23,132 nt of DNA from contig CAAEVH010000003.1 of assembly GCA_900759445.1 (NCBI GenBank), positions 1-23,132 on the forward strand, given 5' to 3'. The stretch is from an uncultured Raoultella sp. (GTDB taxonomy: Bacteria > Pseudomonadota > Gammaproteobacteria > Enterobacterales > Enterobacteriaceae). How positions within the stretch are numbered: the stretch's first letter is position 1; each line of letters starts with the position of its first letter. A program made the translations under genes and the position numbers. Under the pieces are notes generated by a model. The model saw only the letters and a program-made list of their open reading frames with translations. It was not told the origin of the DNA and did no database searches. Of the stretch, positions 1-8,825 are shown piece after piece.

Positions 1-115
1 AATGCAACGTCAAGCGATGGGCGTTGCGCTCCATATTGTCTTACTTCCTTTTTTGAATTACTGCATAGCACAATTGATTCGTACGACGCCGACTTAGATT
101 AGTCGGCTTTTTTTT
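1..115 (+). ncRNA. fnrS: FnrS small RNA (5' end cut by window edge)
   Basis: This is the Hfq-dependent sRNA FnrS, induced by FNR (and ArcA) without oxygen, which represses mRNAs for aerobic enzymes such as sodB and metE. The sequence from base 1 through the U-run matches the enterobacterial FnrS RNA as I remember it. It sits just upstream of ynaL-dbpA, its known position between zntB and dbpA. The 3' end is an intrinsic terminator: stem arms at 88-94 and 101-107, then eight T at 108-115. The E. coli RNA is about 122 nt, so roughly the first 7 bases and the FNR-controlled promoter lie outside the window. Recognition is from memory of the sequence plus location; there is no alignment. Confidence 0.9.
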
Positions 116-173
116 GCCTGCAGGAAATCAGCGTCTACCCTAAAAGAGCCAACCTGAATAACTGGAGGGGTAT

Positions 174-341
174 ATGAACTGTCTGATTGCAACGCCGCAC
201 ACTGATTCGCTACCGACCGACCCGGTTCCCATTCCCGATCCCATACCTCGTCCGCAGCCAATGCCGGATCCCCCACCGGATGAAGAGCCGATTAAATTGT
301 CGCATCGCGGGCGCAGATCTGCGAGGATACGCGCCTGCTGA
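174..341 (+). CDS. ynaL: Proline-rich small protein YnaL
   Basis: A 55-residue ORF with an ATG at 174, preceded by a strong ribosome binding site (GGAGGGG at 164-170). The middle, residues 14-39, has proline at almost every second position (P17, 19, 21, 23, 25, 27, 29, 31, 33-35), an (X-Pro)n pattern that should form a stiff extended rod. It ends in a basic arginine-rich tail with a final Cys. No signal peptide or membrane segment is seen. It lies between fnrS and dbpA, 28 bases before the dbpA GTG, the place of the small E. coli gene ynaL. Function is unknown. A weak promoter (TTGCCT 114-119, TACCCT 136-141) could start the ynaL-dbpA transcript at the end of the FnrS terminator. The name rests on position and proline content as remembered. 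Confidence 0.7.
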   Translation: MNCLIATPHTDSLPTDPVPIPDPIPRPQPMPDPPPDEEPIKLSHRGRRSARIRAC

Positions 342-369
342 TTGTGAGTTTTTACCGCGAGATTAAATT

Positions 370-1743
370 GTGACCGCTTTTTCAACCCTGAATGTTTTAC
401 CTGCTGCCCAACTCGAGAATCTTAACGAGCTGGGTTATCTTGAAATGACGCCTGTTCAGGCTGCTGCGTTACCGGCAATTCTGGCGGGGAAAGATGTTCG
501 CGTGCAGGCTAAAACCGGCAGTGGCAAAACGGCGGCTTTTGGTCTTGGATTATTACAGCATGTTGATGTCGCGCTGTTTCAGACGCAGTCCCTGGTGCTG
601 TGCCCAACGCGCGAGCTTGCTGACCAGGTGGCGGGTGAGCTGCGTCGCTTAGCGCGCTTTCTGCCAAACACCAAGATCTTAACGTTGTGCGGTGGGCAGC
701 CCTTTGGCGCACAACGTGACTCCCTGCAGCATGCGCCACATATTATTGTCGCCACGCCGGGTCGTTTACTCGACCATCTGCAAAAAGGCACTGTTTCTCT
801 GGATGCCCTGAATACGCTGGTGATGGATGAAGCCGATCGCATGCTGGATATGGGCTTTAGCGATGCGATTGATGATGTCATTCGCTTTGCGCCAGCTTCG
901 CGTCAGACCTTACTGTTTTCTGCGACCTGGCCTGAAGCCATTGCCGCCATTAGTGGCCGGGTGCAACAAAATCCATTAACGATCGAAATTGATACCGTTG
1001 ACGCGCTGCCGGCGATTGAGCAGCAGTTTTTCGAAACTTCCAGCCATGGCAAAATTCCGCTGCTGCAAAAATTGCTCAGTCAGCATCAACCTGCATCATG
1101 CGTAGTTTTTTGTAATACCAAAAAAGATTGTCAGGCCGTGTGTGACGCACTGAATGCGGCGGGGCAAAGCGCGCTCTCACTGCATGGCGATCTTGAGCAG
1201 CGCGATCGCGATCAGACGCTGGTCCGTTTTGCCAACGGCAGCACGCGCGTTCTGGTTGCTACCGATGTGGCCGCGCGTGGTCTGGATATTAAATCACTTG
1301 AGCTGGTGGTTAACTTCGAACTGGCTTGGGATCCGGAAGTCCACGTCCATCGTATCGGACGTACCGCGCGTGCTGGCAACAGTGGTCTGGCGATTAGCTT
1401 CTGTGCACCGGAAGAAGCGCAGCGGGCCAATATTCTTTCTGAAATGTTGCAACTGAAGCTGAACTGGCTGCCAGCCCCAGCTAACGGCCCAATCCTGCCG
1501 CTGGAAGCTGAGATGGCGACGTTATGCATTGATGGCGGTAAAAAGGCTAAAATGCGTCCCGGCGATGTTCTCGGTGCGCTGACCGGTGATATTGGTCTGG
1601 AAGGCGCCGATATCGGCAAAATTGCCGTTCATCCGGCGCATGTCTATGTCGCGGTTCGCCAGACTGTAGCGCATAAGGCATGGAAGCAATTGCAAAACGG
1701 TAAGATAAAAGGCAAGACTTGCCGGGTTCGGTTATTGAAATAA
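370..1743 (+). CDS. dbpA: ATP-dependent RNA helicase DbpA (DEAD-box)
   Basis: DbpA is a cytoplasmic DEAD-box helicase that is specifically activated by hairpin 92 of 23S rRNA and acts late in 50S subunit assembly. The protein has 457 residues, the usual length, with GTG as start, as in E. coli. Visible motifs are the Q motif near residue 28-30, Walker A AKTGSGKT at 47-54, DEAD at 153-156, SAT at 184-186 and motif VI HRIGRTARAG at 327-336. The last ~75 residues form the DbpA-type RNA-binding (RRM-like) domain, ending in RVRLLK. The ribosome binding site before the GTG is poor. Together with the 28-base gap to ynaL, this allows weak translation or coupling to ynaL. It converges on ttcA across a REP-like palindrome. 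Confidence 0.97.
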   Translation: MTAFSTLNVLPAAQLENLNELGYLEMTPVQAAALPAILAGKDVRVQAKTGSGKTAAFGLGLLQHVDVALFQTQSLVLCPTRELADQVAGELRRLARFLPNTKILTLCGGQPFGAQRDSLQHAPHIIVATPGRLLDHLQKGTVSLDALNTLVMDEADRMLDMGFSDAIDDVIRFAPASRQTLLFSATWPEAIAAISGRVQQNPLTIEIDTVDALPAIEQQFFETSSHGKIPLLQKLLSQHQPASCVVFCNTKKDCQAVCDALNAAGQSALSLHGDLEQRDRDQTLVRFANGSTRVLVATDVAARGLDIKSLELVVNFELAWDPEVHVHRIGRTARAGNSGLAISFCAPEEAQRANILSEMLQLKLNWLPAPANGPILPLEAEMATLCIDGGKKAKMRPGDVLGALTGDIGLEGADIGKIAVHPAHVYVAVRQTVAHKAWKQLQNGKIKGKTCRVRLLK

Positions 1744-1751
1744 CCACTCGT

Positions 1752-1785
1752 CGGAGCGCCTGATGGCGCTCCGCTTATCCGGTAC
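1752..1785. repeat. REP-like palindrome between dbpA and ttcA
   Basis: Arms CGGAGCGCC (1752-1760) and GGCGCTCCG (1765-1773) form a 9-bp stem with a TGAT loop, followed by CTTATCCGGTAC. The core GCCTGATGGCGCTCCGCTTA is typical of enterobacterial REP elements. It lies in the 49-base gap between convergent genes, the usual REP position. There it would protect 3' ends and slow opposing read-through, since neither gene has a U-run terminator here. Confidence 0.7.
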
Positions 1786-1792
1786 TATCGAC

Positions 1793-2728
1793 TTACTTCA
1801 CTTCCACGACGTTCAGGCGCAGCTCATCCAGTTGAGCATCATCTTCTTCTGGCTGCCAGCCCGCAGGCTGCAACGGAATCTCTTCACGATCGAACGCTAA
1901 ATCACCGCCGTCCACAACCTCTGAACCGTGCCTGATGCCTTTAAAATCGAACAGATTGATATCGCTCAGATGTGAAGGTACAACGTTCTGCATTGCGCTG
2001 AACATGGTTTCAATACGCCCTGGATAGCGTTTGTCCCAGTCGCGCAGCATATCGGCAATGACCTGACGCTGCAGGTTAGGCTGTGAGCCGCACAGATTAC
2101 ATGGAATAATCGGGAAACCTTTCGCTTCGGAGAAACGCTCGATATCTTTCTCACGGCAGTAAGCCAGCGGACGGATAACGATATGTTTACCGTCATCGCT
2201 CATCAACTTCGGCGGCATACCTTTCATCTTCCCGCCGTAGAACATGTTTAAAAACAGCGTTTGCAGGATGTCGTCGCGATGGTGACCGAGCGCAATCTTG
2301 GTGGCGCCTAACTCAGTTGCCGTGCGGTACAGAATGCCGCGACGCAGGCGAGAACAGAGCGAGCAGGTCGTTTTACCTTCAGGGATTTTATCTTTGACGA
2401 TCCCGTAGGTGTTTTCTTCGACAATCTTATACTCCACGCCCAGTTGTTCCAGATATTCCGGCAGAATATGCTCCGGGAAGCCAGGTTGTTTCTGATCGAG
2501 GTTAACCGCAACTAAGGAAAAACTGATCGGGGCGCTTTGCTGCAAATTACGCAGGATCTCCAGCATGGTATAGCTGTCTTTCCCCCCGGAAAGGCACACC
2601 ATAATGCGATCGCCGTCTTCGATCATATTGAAGTCGGCAATGGCTTCGCCCACGTTACGGCGCAGACGTTTTTGCAATTTGTTCAGGTTGTATTGTTCTT
2701 TCTTGCTAATATCTTGATTTTGCGACAT
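1793..2728 (-). CDS. ttcA: tRNA 2-thiocytidine(32) synthetase TtcA
   Basis: TtcA thiolates cytidine 32 of certain tRNAs to s2C, using ATP and a [4Fe-4S] cluster. The 311-residue protein carries the PP-loop SGGKDS at residues 47-52, the CSLC pair C122/C125, and the third cluster cysteine in PCNLC (C210/C213). All key residues are present and the length is normal. In E. coli K-12 the Rac prophage is integrated in the 5' part of this gene. Here the gene is intact and uspF follows directly. Its start is 198 bases from the uspF stop, and a plausible promoter lies at 2765-2793. Confidence 0.97.
   Translation of the reverse strand: MSQNQDISKKEQYNLNKLQKRLRRNVGEAIADFNMIEDGDRIMVCLSGGKDSYTMLEILRNLQQSAPISFSLVAVNLDQKQPGFPEHILPEYLEQLGVEYKIVEENTYGIVKDKIPEGKTTCSLCSRLRRGILYRTATELGATKIALGHHRDDILQTLFLNMFYGGKMKGMPPKLMSDDGKHIVIRPLAYCREKDIERFSEAKGFPIIPCNLCGSQPNLQRQVIADMLRDWDKRYPGRIETMFSAMQNVVPSHLSDINLFDFKGIRHGSEVVDGGDLAFDREEIPLQPAGWQPEEDDAQLDELRLNVVEVK
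2679..2704. other. Unoccupied Rac-type prophage attachment core in ttcA
   Basis: This 26-base stretch inside codons near the ttcA start corresponds to the remembered att core where the Rac prophage sits in E. coli K-12. It is present once, uninterrupted, and no integrase or phage gene is nearby, so it reads as an empty attB. The identity of the core is from memory. Confidence 0.55.
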
Positions 2729-2764
2729 TTAATAGAGGCTCAATTCATAGTGTGGCATCAGAAG

Positions 2765-2793
2765 AGTATGCATCACGCCGGATAGTCCGGCAA
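2765..2793 (-). promoter_or_regulatory. Predicted sigma70 promoter of ttcA
   Basis: Read on the minus strand: -35 TTGCCG (plus-strand 2788-2793), a 17-base spacer, and -10 CATACT (plus-strand 2765-2770), four of six consensus matches in each box. The spacer contains a small GCCGGA/TCCGGC hairpin (2777-2791). Position fits a short 5' UTR for ttcA. Prediction only. Confidence 0.4.
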
Positions 2794-2893
2794 AAGAAGT
2801 CTGATATAAAAACTGTGGCGTGTATGGTACGGATAAGCGGGAAAAATGTCAGCACATTTAGGACAGGAATCGTGGGGTATAACAGGTAGAAAC

Positions 2894-2918
2894 AAAAAGC
2901 CCGCAGCGATGTGCGGGC
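2894..2918 (-). terminator. Intrinsic terminator of uspF
   Basis: Minus-strand stem GCCCGCA/TGCGGGC (plus-strand arms 2899-2905 and 2912-2918) with a 6-base loop. Five T follow (A-run 2894-2898 on the plus strand), 9 bases after the uspF stop codon. Confidence 0.85.
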
Positions 2919-2926
2919 CAGACAGC

Positions 2927-3373
<447 letters not shown>

Positions 3374-3442
3374 TTAAGTATCCACCCAAAGCTTACCGCG
3401 TAATGGCACTTTATGTACAATGACAAAGATCACATTTTGGCA

Positions 3443-3655
3443 TCACTTTATTTTTATTTCAGGAAACTTTCCTTTTATTACTCCATCGTAAAATCGACCT
3501 TTAGAAACGACGCTCAGGAAATCACGAAAAATACGAGCAGGGACATGCTGATATTGCAGAGTAGACAACTGGTGAAAGCGAATTTCTAGCGTACGGGAGG
3601 ATTCGTCATAGCCGACGGATGCAATACGGGATGATTTTACAGGATGATGATTCAT
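3443..3655 (-). CDS. KTSC-domain small protein
   Basis: A 70-residue protein with the pattern of the KTSC domain: SSRIASVGYDESSRTLEIRF at residues 9-28, then LQYQHVP and FLSVVSKGRFYDGVIKGKFP. This small beta-rich domain is named for its occurrence at the C-terminus of some lysyl-tRNA synthetase-related proteins and also occurs alone. Its biochemical role is not known to me, though an RNA-binding role has been guessed for the family. No signal peptide or membrane segment is seen. The minus-strand ribosome binding site is moderate (AGAGG about 9 bases before the ATG). It lies between uspF and ompN on the same strand. I do not recall it at this place in E. coli K-12, so it is probably an accessory gene retained in other enterobacteria. 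Confidence 0.8.
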   Translation of the reverse strand: MNHHPVKSSRIASVGYDESSRTLEIRFHQLSTLQYQHVPARIFRDFLSVVSKGRFYDGVIKGKFPEIKIK

Positions 3656-3772
3656 TGCAGGTATCCTCTACTACAGGTCTTAATGCAAGATATCATCTAT
3701 CAAAGATGTGTTTTAGCGCAACAGATATAATGTTTTGATCTGGATAAAACAGAATTGTTAGAACATAAAGAG

Positions 3773-3794
3773 AGCCCGCTGTTGCCAGCGGGCT
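3773..3794 (-). terminator. Probable terminator of ompN
   Basis: Stem AGCCCGCT (3773-3780) / AGCGGGCT (3787-3794) with a 6-base loop, directly beyond the ompN stop. On the minus strand it is followed by CTCTTTATGTTC, a weak interrupted U-run, so termination may be partial. Confidence 0.65.
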
Positions 3795-3800
3795 GACGGA

Positions 3801-4934
3801 TTAGAACTGGTAAACCATACCCAGTGCTACTACGTCATCGGTAGAGATGTCGTTTTGGCTGTAGAAGTTTTTATCTTCATCCAGCAGGTTGATTTTGTAG
3901 TCAACATAGGTGGAGAAGTTTTTGTTGAAGTAGTAAGTAGCGCCAACGGATGCATATTTCACCAGATCCTGGTCGCCATCAGATCCGTTTACACCCAGAT
4001 CCTTACCTTTAGACATCAGGAAAGAAACTTCCGGACGCAGACCGAAGTCGAACTGGTATTGCGCAGTCACTTCAAAGTTCTGAGTTTTGTTGGCAATCGT
4101 ATTATCACTACCGTTTGAGCCACCATAAGGGGTCATGTTGCGGGTTTCGGAGTACATGGTTGCCAGGTAGATGTTGTTCGCGTCGTATTTCAGACCGACT
4201 GTCCACGCGTCAGCTTTATCACCGCCCGCGGTAGAATCGTTAACCTGCTCGTTAGTACGGTCAGAAGAGGTGTATGCTGCACCGAAGCTTACACCCATAC
4301 CCAAATCGTAGGTCGAGGAGATACCGAAGCCGTCACCGTTGGAGTTCTTCATGTTACGATCGTCGCCACCGTTATTGGTGCCTTCCTGCTCTGGTGACTG
4401 ATTTTCGTTCGCGCCCTGATACTGCAACGCCACGTTCAGACCGTCAACCAGACCAAAGAAGTCGGTATTACGGTAGGTCGCCACGCCGTTCGCACGACCG
4501 GTCATGAAGTTGTCTGCTTTGGTGTAAGAGTCGCCACCGAATTCCGGCAGCATATCGGTCCAACCTTCAACGTCGTACATTACGCCGTAGTTACGGCCGT
4601 AGTCGAATGAGCCGTAGTCACCGACTTTAATACCTGCGAATGCCAGACGAGTCCAGGAGTCGCCTTTATCACCTTCGGTGCCGTTAGCCTGAACCTGATA
4701 TTCCCACTGGCCGTAACCGGTAATCATATCGTTAACCTGAGTTTCGCCTTTGAAGCCCATACGCATATAAGTCTGATCGCCATCACTGTTAGCGTCATCA
4801 GAGAAATAATGCAGGCCGTCTACTTTGCCATAGAGATCTAATTTGTTGCCGTCTTTATTATAAACTTCAGCCGCGTGAGCAGCGCCTGCAGCCAGCAGGG
4901 CAGGAATTACGAGAGCCAGTACTTTTCTGTTCAT
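3801..4934 (-). CDS. ompN: Outer membrane porin OmpN (OmpC/OmpF family)
   Basis: A general trimeric porin of the outer membrane. The 377-residue precursor has a 21-residue signal peptide ending AGAAHA, and the mature protein starts [16 protein letters not shown]. It contains the loop-3 constriction motif MLPEFGGDS and the typical [11 protein letters not shown] and [23 protein letters not shown] strands, and it ends in phenylalanine (GMVYQF), the outer-membrane assembly signal. Surface-loop regions (about residues 175-200 and 270-285) are the parts that differ most from E. coli OmpN as remembered. The gene is classed as ompN rather than ompC/ompF because of the neighbouring micC and nifJ. E. 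coli ompN is nearly silent in standard growth. The ribosome binding site is AAGGAT, about 8 bases before the ATG. Confidence 0.92.
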   Translation of the reverse strand: MNRKVLALVIPALLAAGAAHAAEVYNKDGNKLDLYGKVDGLHYFSDDANSDGDQTYMRMGFKGETQVNDMITGYGQWEYQVQANGTEGDKGDSWTRLAFAGIKVGDYGSFDYGRNYGVMYDVEGWTDMLPEFGGDSYTKADNFMTGRANGVATYRNTDFFGLVDGLNVALQYQGANENQSPEQEGTNNGGDDRNMKNSNGDGFGISSTYDLGMGVSFGAAYTSSDRTNEQVNDSTAGGDKADAWTVGLKYDANNIYLATMYSETRNMTPYGGSNGSDNTIANKTQNFEVTAQYQFDFGLRPEVSFLMSKGKDLGVNGSDGDQDLVKYASVGATYYFNKNFSTYVDYKINLLDEDKNFYSQNDISTDDVVALGMVYQF

Positions 4935-5019
4935 TGAAATAATCCTTTAGTTTTTTTATTAACCTGTGACTACCCATGTAGGGAGTAAAAGCATGCTAAA
5001 GGAGAAGTTCCGTAAAGGG

Positions 5020-5052
5020 ATAAATATGAATTGTTACGCCTTAAGTAAAACC
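5020..5052 (-). promoter_or_regulatory. Possible OmpR-type site upstream of ompN
   Basis: On the minus strand this AT-rich stretch reads TTTTACTT, GG, TAACA, CATATTT in order. It resembles the OmpR F1 box upstream of ompF and ends in a -10-like CATATT. Placement about 90-120 bases before the ompN start suits a porin promoter. It is a by-eye resemblance only. Confidence 0.3.
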
Positions 5053-5125
5053 TTAAATAAATAATTCTACGGAAATGATGATAGTTGTGGTGAATGTATT
5101 GGTGACAAATATATAAAATAAAAAT

Positions 5126-5154
5126 TATACAAGCGAAGTGTGTTGGGCTATTCT
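5126..5154 (+). promoter_or_regulatory. Predicted sigma70 promoter of micC
   Basis: A -35 box TATACA (5126-5131), a 17-base spacer and a -10 box TATTCT (5149-5154) place the start about 7 bases downstream, at G5161. That is the first base of the conserved MicC seed. The -35 overlaps an opposing minus-strand TATAAT (plus-strand 5124-5129). Confidence 0.65.
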
Positions 5155-5160
5155 GCGCGT

Positions 5161-5270
5161 GTTATATGCCTTTATTGTCACGTTTTATTTTTCGTTGAAG
5201 TATTGATAGCTATTATTAATTAGCCAGCGAATAAATTGACAAGCCCGAACAACTGTTCGGGCTTTTTTTT
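5161..5270 (+). ncRNA. micC: MicC small RNA
   Basis: MicC is an Hfq-dependent antisense sRNA that represses the ompC porin mRNA (and ompD in Salmonella). The 5' end GTTATATGCCTTTATTGTCA (5161-5180) is the conserved seed that pairs with the ompC leader. The 3' end is a strong terminator, arms 5241-5251 and 5254-5264, with the U-run running to 5270. The seed and terminator are preserved, while the middle (about 5182-5238) differs from the E. coli RNA as I remember it. It lies between ompN and nifJ, transcribed away from ompN, its known location. Length is about 110 nt, as in E. coli. Confidence 0.93.
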
Positions 5271-5300
5271 GGGTTCCAGGTTAATACTGAGATAAACGCA

Positions 5301-8300
5301 TTACTCGGTACCGCTCTTTTCCGCTTTTCCAGCCAACTGCGCAAGGAAGTCGTAGCGTTTTTGCAGATCGGCTGCGGCGTCTTTCCAGAGCTGTTCTGCG
5401 ACTTCTGGCTGTTGGGCATTCAGGCGACGGAAGCGCTGCTCGTTAAGCAATGTTTCGGCCAGGGCGTCTGACGGTGGGCGAGAGTCCAGCGCCAGCGGCA
5501 GCTTACCTTCATCTGCTCGACGTGGATCAAAGCGGTACAGCGGCCAGAACCCGGTTGCCGTGAGCTGACGCATCTGATCATGGCTTAGTGCGAGATCGTA
5601 ACCATGCTCTTCACATGGGCTATAGGCGATAATCAGCGACGGACCTGGATAGGCTTCCGCTTCCTGGATAGCTTTCACCGTCTGGTTCAACTGCGCGCCC
5701 AGAGAGATTTGTGCAACATACACGTGCCCGTACATCATCATACTGACGCCAAGATCTTTGCGAGCTTTGCGCTTGCCATGCTCACCAAATTTAGTGACGG
5801 CCCCGAGCGGCGTAGCTTTCGATGCTTGTCCGCCTGTATTGGAGTAACACTGGGTATCCAGTACCAGAATATTGACGTTCTCGGTCAGGCTCAGGACATG
5901 ATCCAGTCCCCCAAAACCAATATCGTAAGCCCAGCCATCACCGCCAATCAGCCAGATAGATTTCTCGACCAGCGCATCGGCATCGGTTAACAACTGCTGT
6001 GCGCCTTCGACATCTTTCAGGTGCTGGCGCAGTGCTGCAACTTGCTCACGGCGCACCTCTGGCGTAGCTTCAGCGTGCAGGGCGTCATTCAGTTCAGCCG
6101 GAATGTTATCGGCAAACTGTTCCACTAAACGCATGACGCGTACACGGTGCTGATCCACCGTCAGGCGGAAGCCCAGCCCAAACTCGGCGTTATCCTCAAA
6201 CAGGGAGTTTGCCCACGCAGGCCCGCGACCATTGGCGTCGGTGGTATAAGGCGTTGAGGGCAGGTTACCGCCATAAATTGATGAACAGCCGGTCGCATTG
6301 GCGATCAGCATGCGGTCGCCGTACAACTGCGTAAGCAATTTGATATACGGCGTTTCACCACAGCCAGAGCAGGCCCCAGAGTACTCAAACAGCGGTGTTA
6401 TCAACTGCGAGGTACGAATATCAATGCGTTCCAGTTTAGTGCGATCGATTTCCGGCAGATTGAGGAAGTAGTCATAGTTAACTTTTTCTTCTTCCACGTG
6501 CTCAAGGCGCGACATCATATTGATGGCCTTGATCTCCGGGTTCTGGCGATCTTTCGCCGGGCATACTTCGACGCACAGATTACACCCGGTGCAATCCTCT
6601 GGCGCAACCTGCAGGACATATTTCTGACCGCGCATATCGCGTGATTTCACGTCCAGAGAATGCAGGCTGGCAGGGGCATTTTCCATCGCTTCTGGTGAAA
6701 CCACTTTGGCGCGGATAGCCGAGTGCGGGCAAGCGGCTACGCAGTGGTTACACTGGGTACACAGCTCTTCTTTCCAGATGGGGATCTCTTCGGCGATATT
6801 GCGTTTTTCCCAACGCGTGGTGCCCATCGGCCAGGTGCCGTCTGGCGGCAGCGCTGAAACGGGGAGAGCATCGCCCAGACCGGCGAGCATTGCCGCGGTG
6901 ACGGTTTTCACGAAATCAGGTGCGGCATCAGAAACCACCGGTGGGCGATTAGCGCTATGTGAGTCAACCGGCTGAAGCGCCACTTCGGCGACGGATTCAC
7001 GCGCCAGGGCCAGCGCCTGCCAGTTACGTTCAACCAGATCCTGTCCTTTACTGCTATAGCTTTTCGCAATCGCACCCTGCAATTCAGCCAGAGCGCTGTC
7101 GCCTGGTAAGATTTGCGTCAGATGGAAGAACGCCATCTGCATAACGGTGTTAATACGTGCAGCCAGACCGCATTCGCGGGCAATTTTGGCCGCATTAATC
7201 ACGTAGAAACGCGCTTTCTTCTGATTCAGAACAGCCTGAACTTCCTGCGGCAGACGTGTCCAGACTTCATCCACACTGTACGGGGTATTAAGCAGGAATA
7301 TACCGCCAGGTTTCAGGCGCTCAGCCATCTGATACTTATCGATAAATTGCAACTGGTGACAACCAACAAAATCGGCTTGCGACACCAGATACGCTGAGCG
7401 AATAGGTTGTTCACTAACGCGCAGGTGAGAAACCGTCAGACCGCCTGCTTTTTTCGAGTCATAGACGAAATAACCCTGCGCATACCACGGCGTAGAGTTA
7501 CCGATAATCTTGATGTTGTTTTTGGTGGCCGACACGCTACCGTCACTGCCCAGCCCGTAAAACAGTGCCTCGAGCTTCGCGGTACCGGGCAGGGTGTTAT
7601 CCGGTAACGGTAGCGACAGGTTGGTGACATCATCATAGATACCGACCGTAAAGCGAGATTTCGGCTTCGCGCTACTCAGCTCATTAAAGACCGCCATGAC
7701 GCAGTCCGGGCCAAACTCTTTGGAAGAAAGGCCATAACGCCCGCCAATCACGCGCGGTAGCGTTTCTCGTTCGCCGCAGTTAAAGGCTTCCGCCAGCGCG
7801 GTCATTACATCCAGATACAACGGTTCAGCTTGCGCGCCGGGCTCTTTGGTGCGATCCAGGACGGCGATGCTCCGTACCGTTTCCGGCAGGGCGCGCAGTA
7901 AATGTCTGGCAGAGAATGGGCGGAACAGACGCACTTTCAGAACGCCAACTTTCTCGCCGCGTGCCAGCAGCTCTTCGACGACTTCTTCACTGGTTCCAAT
8001 CGCCGAGCCCATCAAAATAATGATGCGTTCTGCCTGCGGGTGACCGTAGTATTCAAATGGCTGGTACTGACGGCCCGTCGCAGCAGCGAAATCGTTCATC
8101 GCCTGTTCTACGTGATCGTAAACCGCGTTGTACCACGGGTTTGTTGCTTCGCGTGACTGGAAGTAGGTGTCCGGGTTCGCAGACGTACCGCGAATAACCG
8201 GATGCTCTGGGTTGAGCGCGCGCGCGCGGTGAGCATCAATTTCCGCCTGCGGCATCAGCCCGAGGATTGTGTCATCGGCCAGCGGCACTATTTTATTGAT

Positions 8301-8825
8301 TTCATGCGATGTGCGAAAACCATCAAAGAAATGAATAAACGGGACCCGGCTTTTCAGGGTGGCCATTTGCGAAATTAGCGCAAAGTCTTGTGCTTCCTGA
8401 ACGCTGCTGGCGCACAGCATTGCGCATCCCGTCTGGCGCACCGCCATCACGTCGGAATGATCGCCAAAGATGGATAATGCGTGAGTGGCAATCGTACGCG
8501 CCGCAACGTGCAGCACAAACGGAGTCAACTGACCGGCCAGTTTGTACAGCGTCGGGATCATCAGCAACAGGCCCTGCGATGAAGTAAACGACGTAGAGAG
8601 CGCACCGGTCTGCAACGCGCCGTGAACGGTCGCTATCGCACCGCCTTCCGACTGCATTTCTACGACACGAGGGGTATCCCCCCACACGTTTTTAAGCCCG
8701 TTCCCGGCCCAGGCATCCGCCTGTTCCGCCATCGTCGAACTGGGCGTAATCGGGTAGATGGCGATAACCTCGCTGGTACGAAATGCGACCGAAGCAACCG
8801 CACCATTACCGTCAATTGTGATCAT
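5301..8825 (-). CDS. nifJ: Pyruvate:flavodoxin (ferredoxin) oxidoreductase
   Basis: This cytoplasmic enzyme oxidises pyruvate with CoA to acetyl-CoA and CO2, passing electrons to flavodoxin or ferredoxin. In E. coli it is called YdbK and is linked to oxidative stress. At 1174 residues it is full length for the one-chain enzyme. The N-terminal domain contains the YPITPSSTMAE motif, followed by the transketolase C-like and gamma domains. Two 4Fe-4S motifs follow: CTQCNHCVAACP at about 687-698 and CTGCNLCVEVCP at about 744-755. The proximal-cluster CSGCGET lies at about 816, and the TPP-binding GDGWAYDIG lies near 960. Nothing essential is missing. The gene is transcribed away from ydbJ across a 274-base divergent region. 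Its 3' end is 31 bases from the convergent MicC terminator. Confidence 0.96.
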   Translation of the reverse strand: MITIDGNGAVASVAFRTSEVIAIYPITPSSTMAEQADAWAGNGLKNVWGDTPRVVEMQSEGGAIATVHGALQTGALSTSFTSSQGLLLMIPTLYKLAGQLTPFVLHVAARTIATHALSIFGDHSDVMAVRQTGCAMLCASSVQEAQDFALISQMATLKSRVPFIHFFDGFRTSHEINKIVPLADDTILGLMPQAEIDAHRARALNPEHPVIRGTSANPDTYFQSREATNPWYNAVYDHVEQAMNDFAAATGRQYQPFEYYGHPQAERIIILMGSAIGTSEEVVEELLARGEKVGVLKVRLFRPFSARHLLRALPETVRSIAVLDRTKEPGAQAEPLYLDVMTALAEAFNCGERETLPRVIGGRYGLSSKEFGPDCVMAVFNELSSAKPKSRFTVGIYDDVTNLSLPLPDNTLPGTAKLEALFYGLGSDGSVSATKNNIKIIGNSTPWYAQGYFVYDSKKAGGLTVSHLRVSEQPIRSAYLVSQADFVGCHQLQFIDKYQMAERLKPGGIFLLNTPYSVDEVWTRLPQEVQAVLNQKKARFYVINAAKIARECGLAARINTVMQMAFFHLTQILPGDSALAELQGAIAKSYSSKGQDLVERNWQALALARESVAEVALQPVDSHSANRPPVVSDAAPDFVKTVTAAMLAGLGDALPVSALPPDGTWPMGTTRWEKRNIAEEIPIWKEELCTQCNHCVAACPHSAIRAKVVSPEAMENAPASLHSLDVKSRDMRGQKYVLQVAPEDCTGCNLCVEVCPAKDRQNPEIKAINMMSRLEHVEEEKVNYDYFLNLPEIDRTKLERIDIRTSQLITPLFEYSGACSGCGETPYIKLLTQLYGDRMLIANATGCSSIYGGNLPSTPYTTDANGRGPAWANSLFEDNAEFGLGFRLTVDQHRVRVMRLVEQFADNIPAELNDALHAEATPEVRREQVAALRQHLKDVEGAQQLLTDADALVEKSIWLIGGDGWAYDIGFGGLDHVLSLTENVNILVLDTQCYSNTGGQASKATPLGAVTKFGEHGKRKARKDLGVSMMMYGHVYVAQISLGAQLNQTVKAIQEAEAYPGPSLIIAYSPCEEHGYDLALSHDQMRQLTATGFWPLYRFDPRRADEGKLPLALDSRPPSDALAETLLNEQRFRRLNAQQPEVAEQLWKDAAADLQKRYDFLAQLAGKAEKSGTE

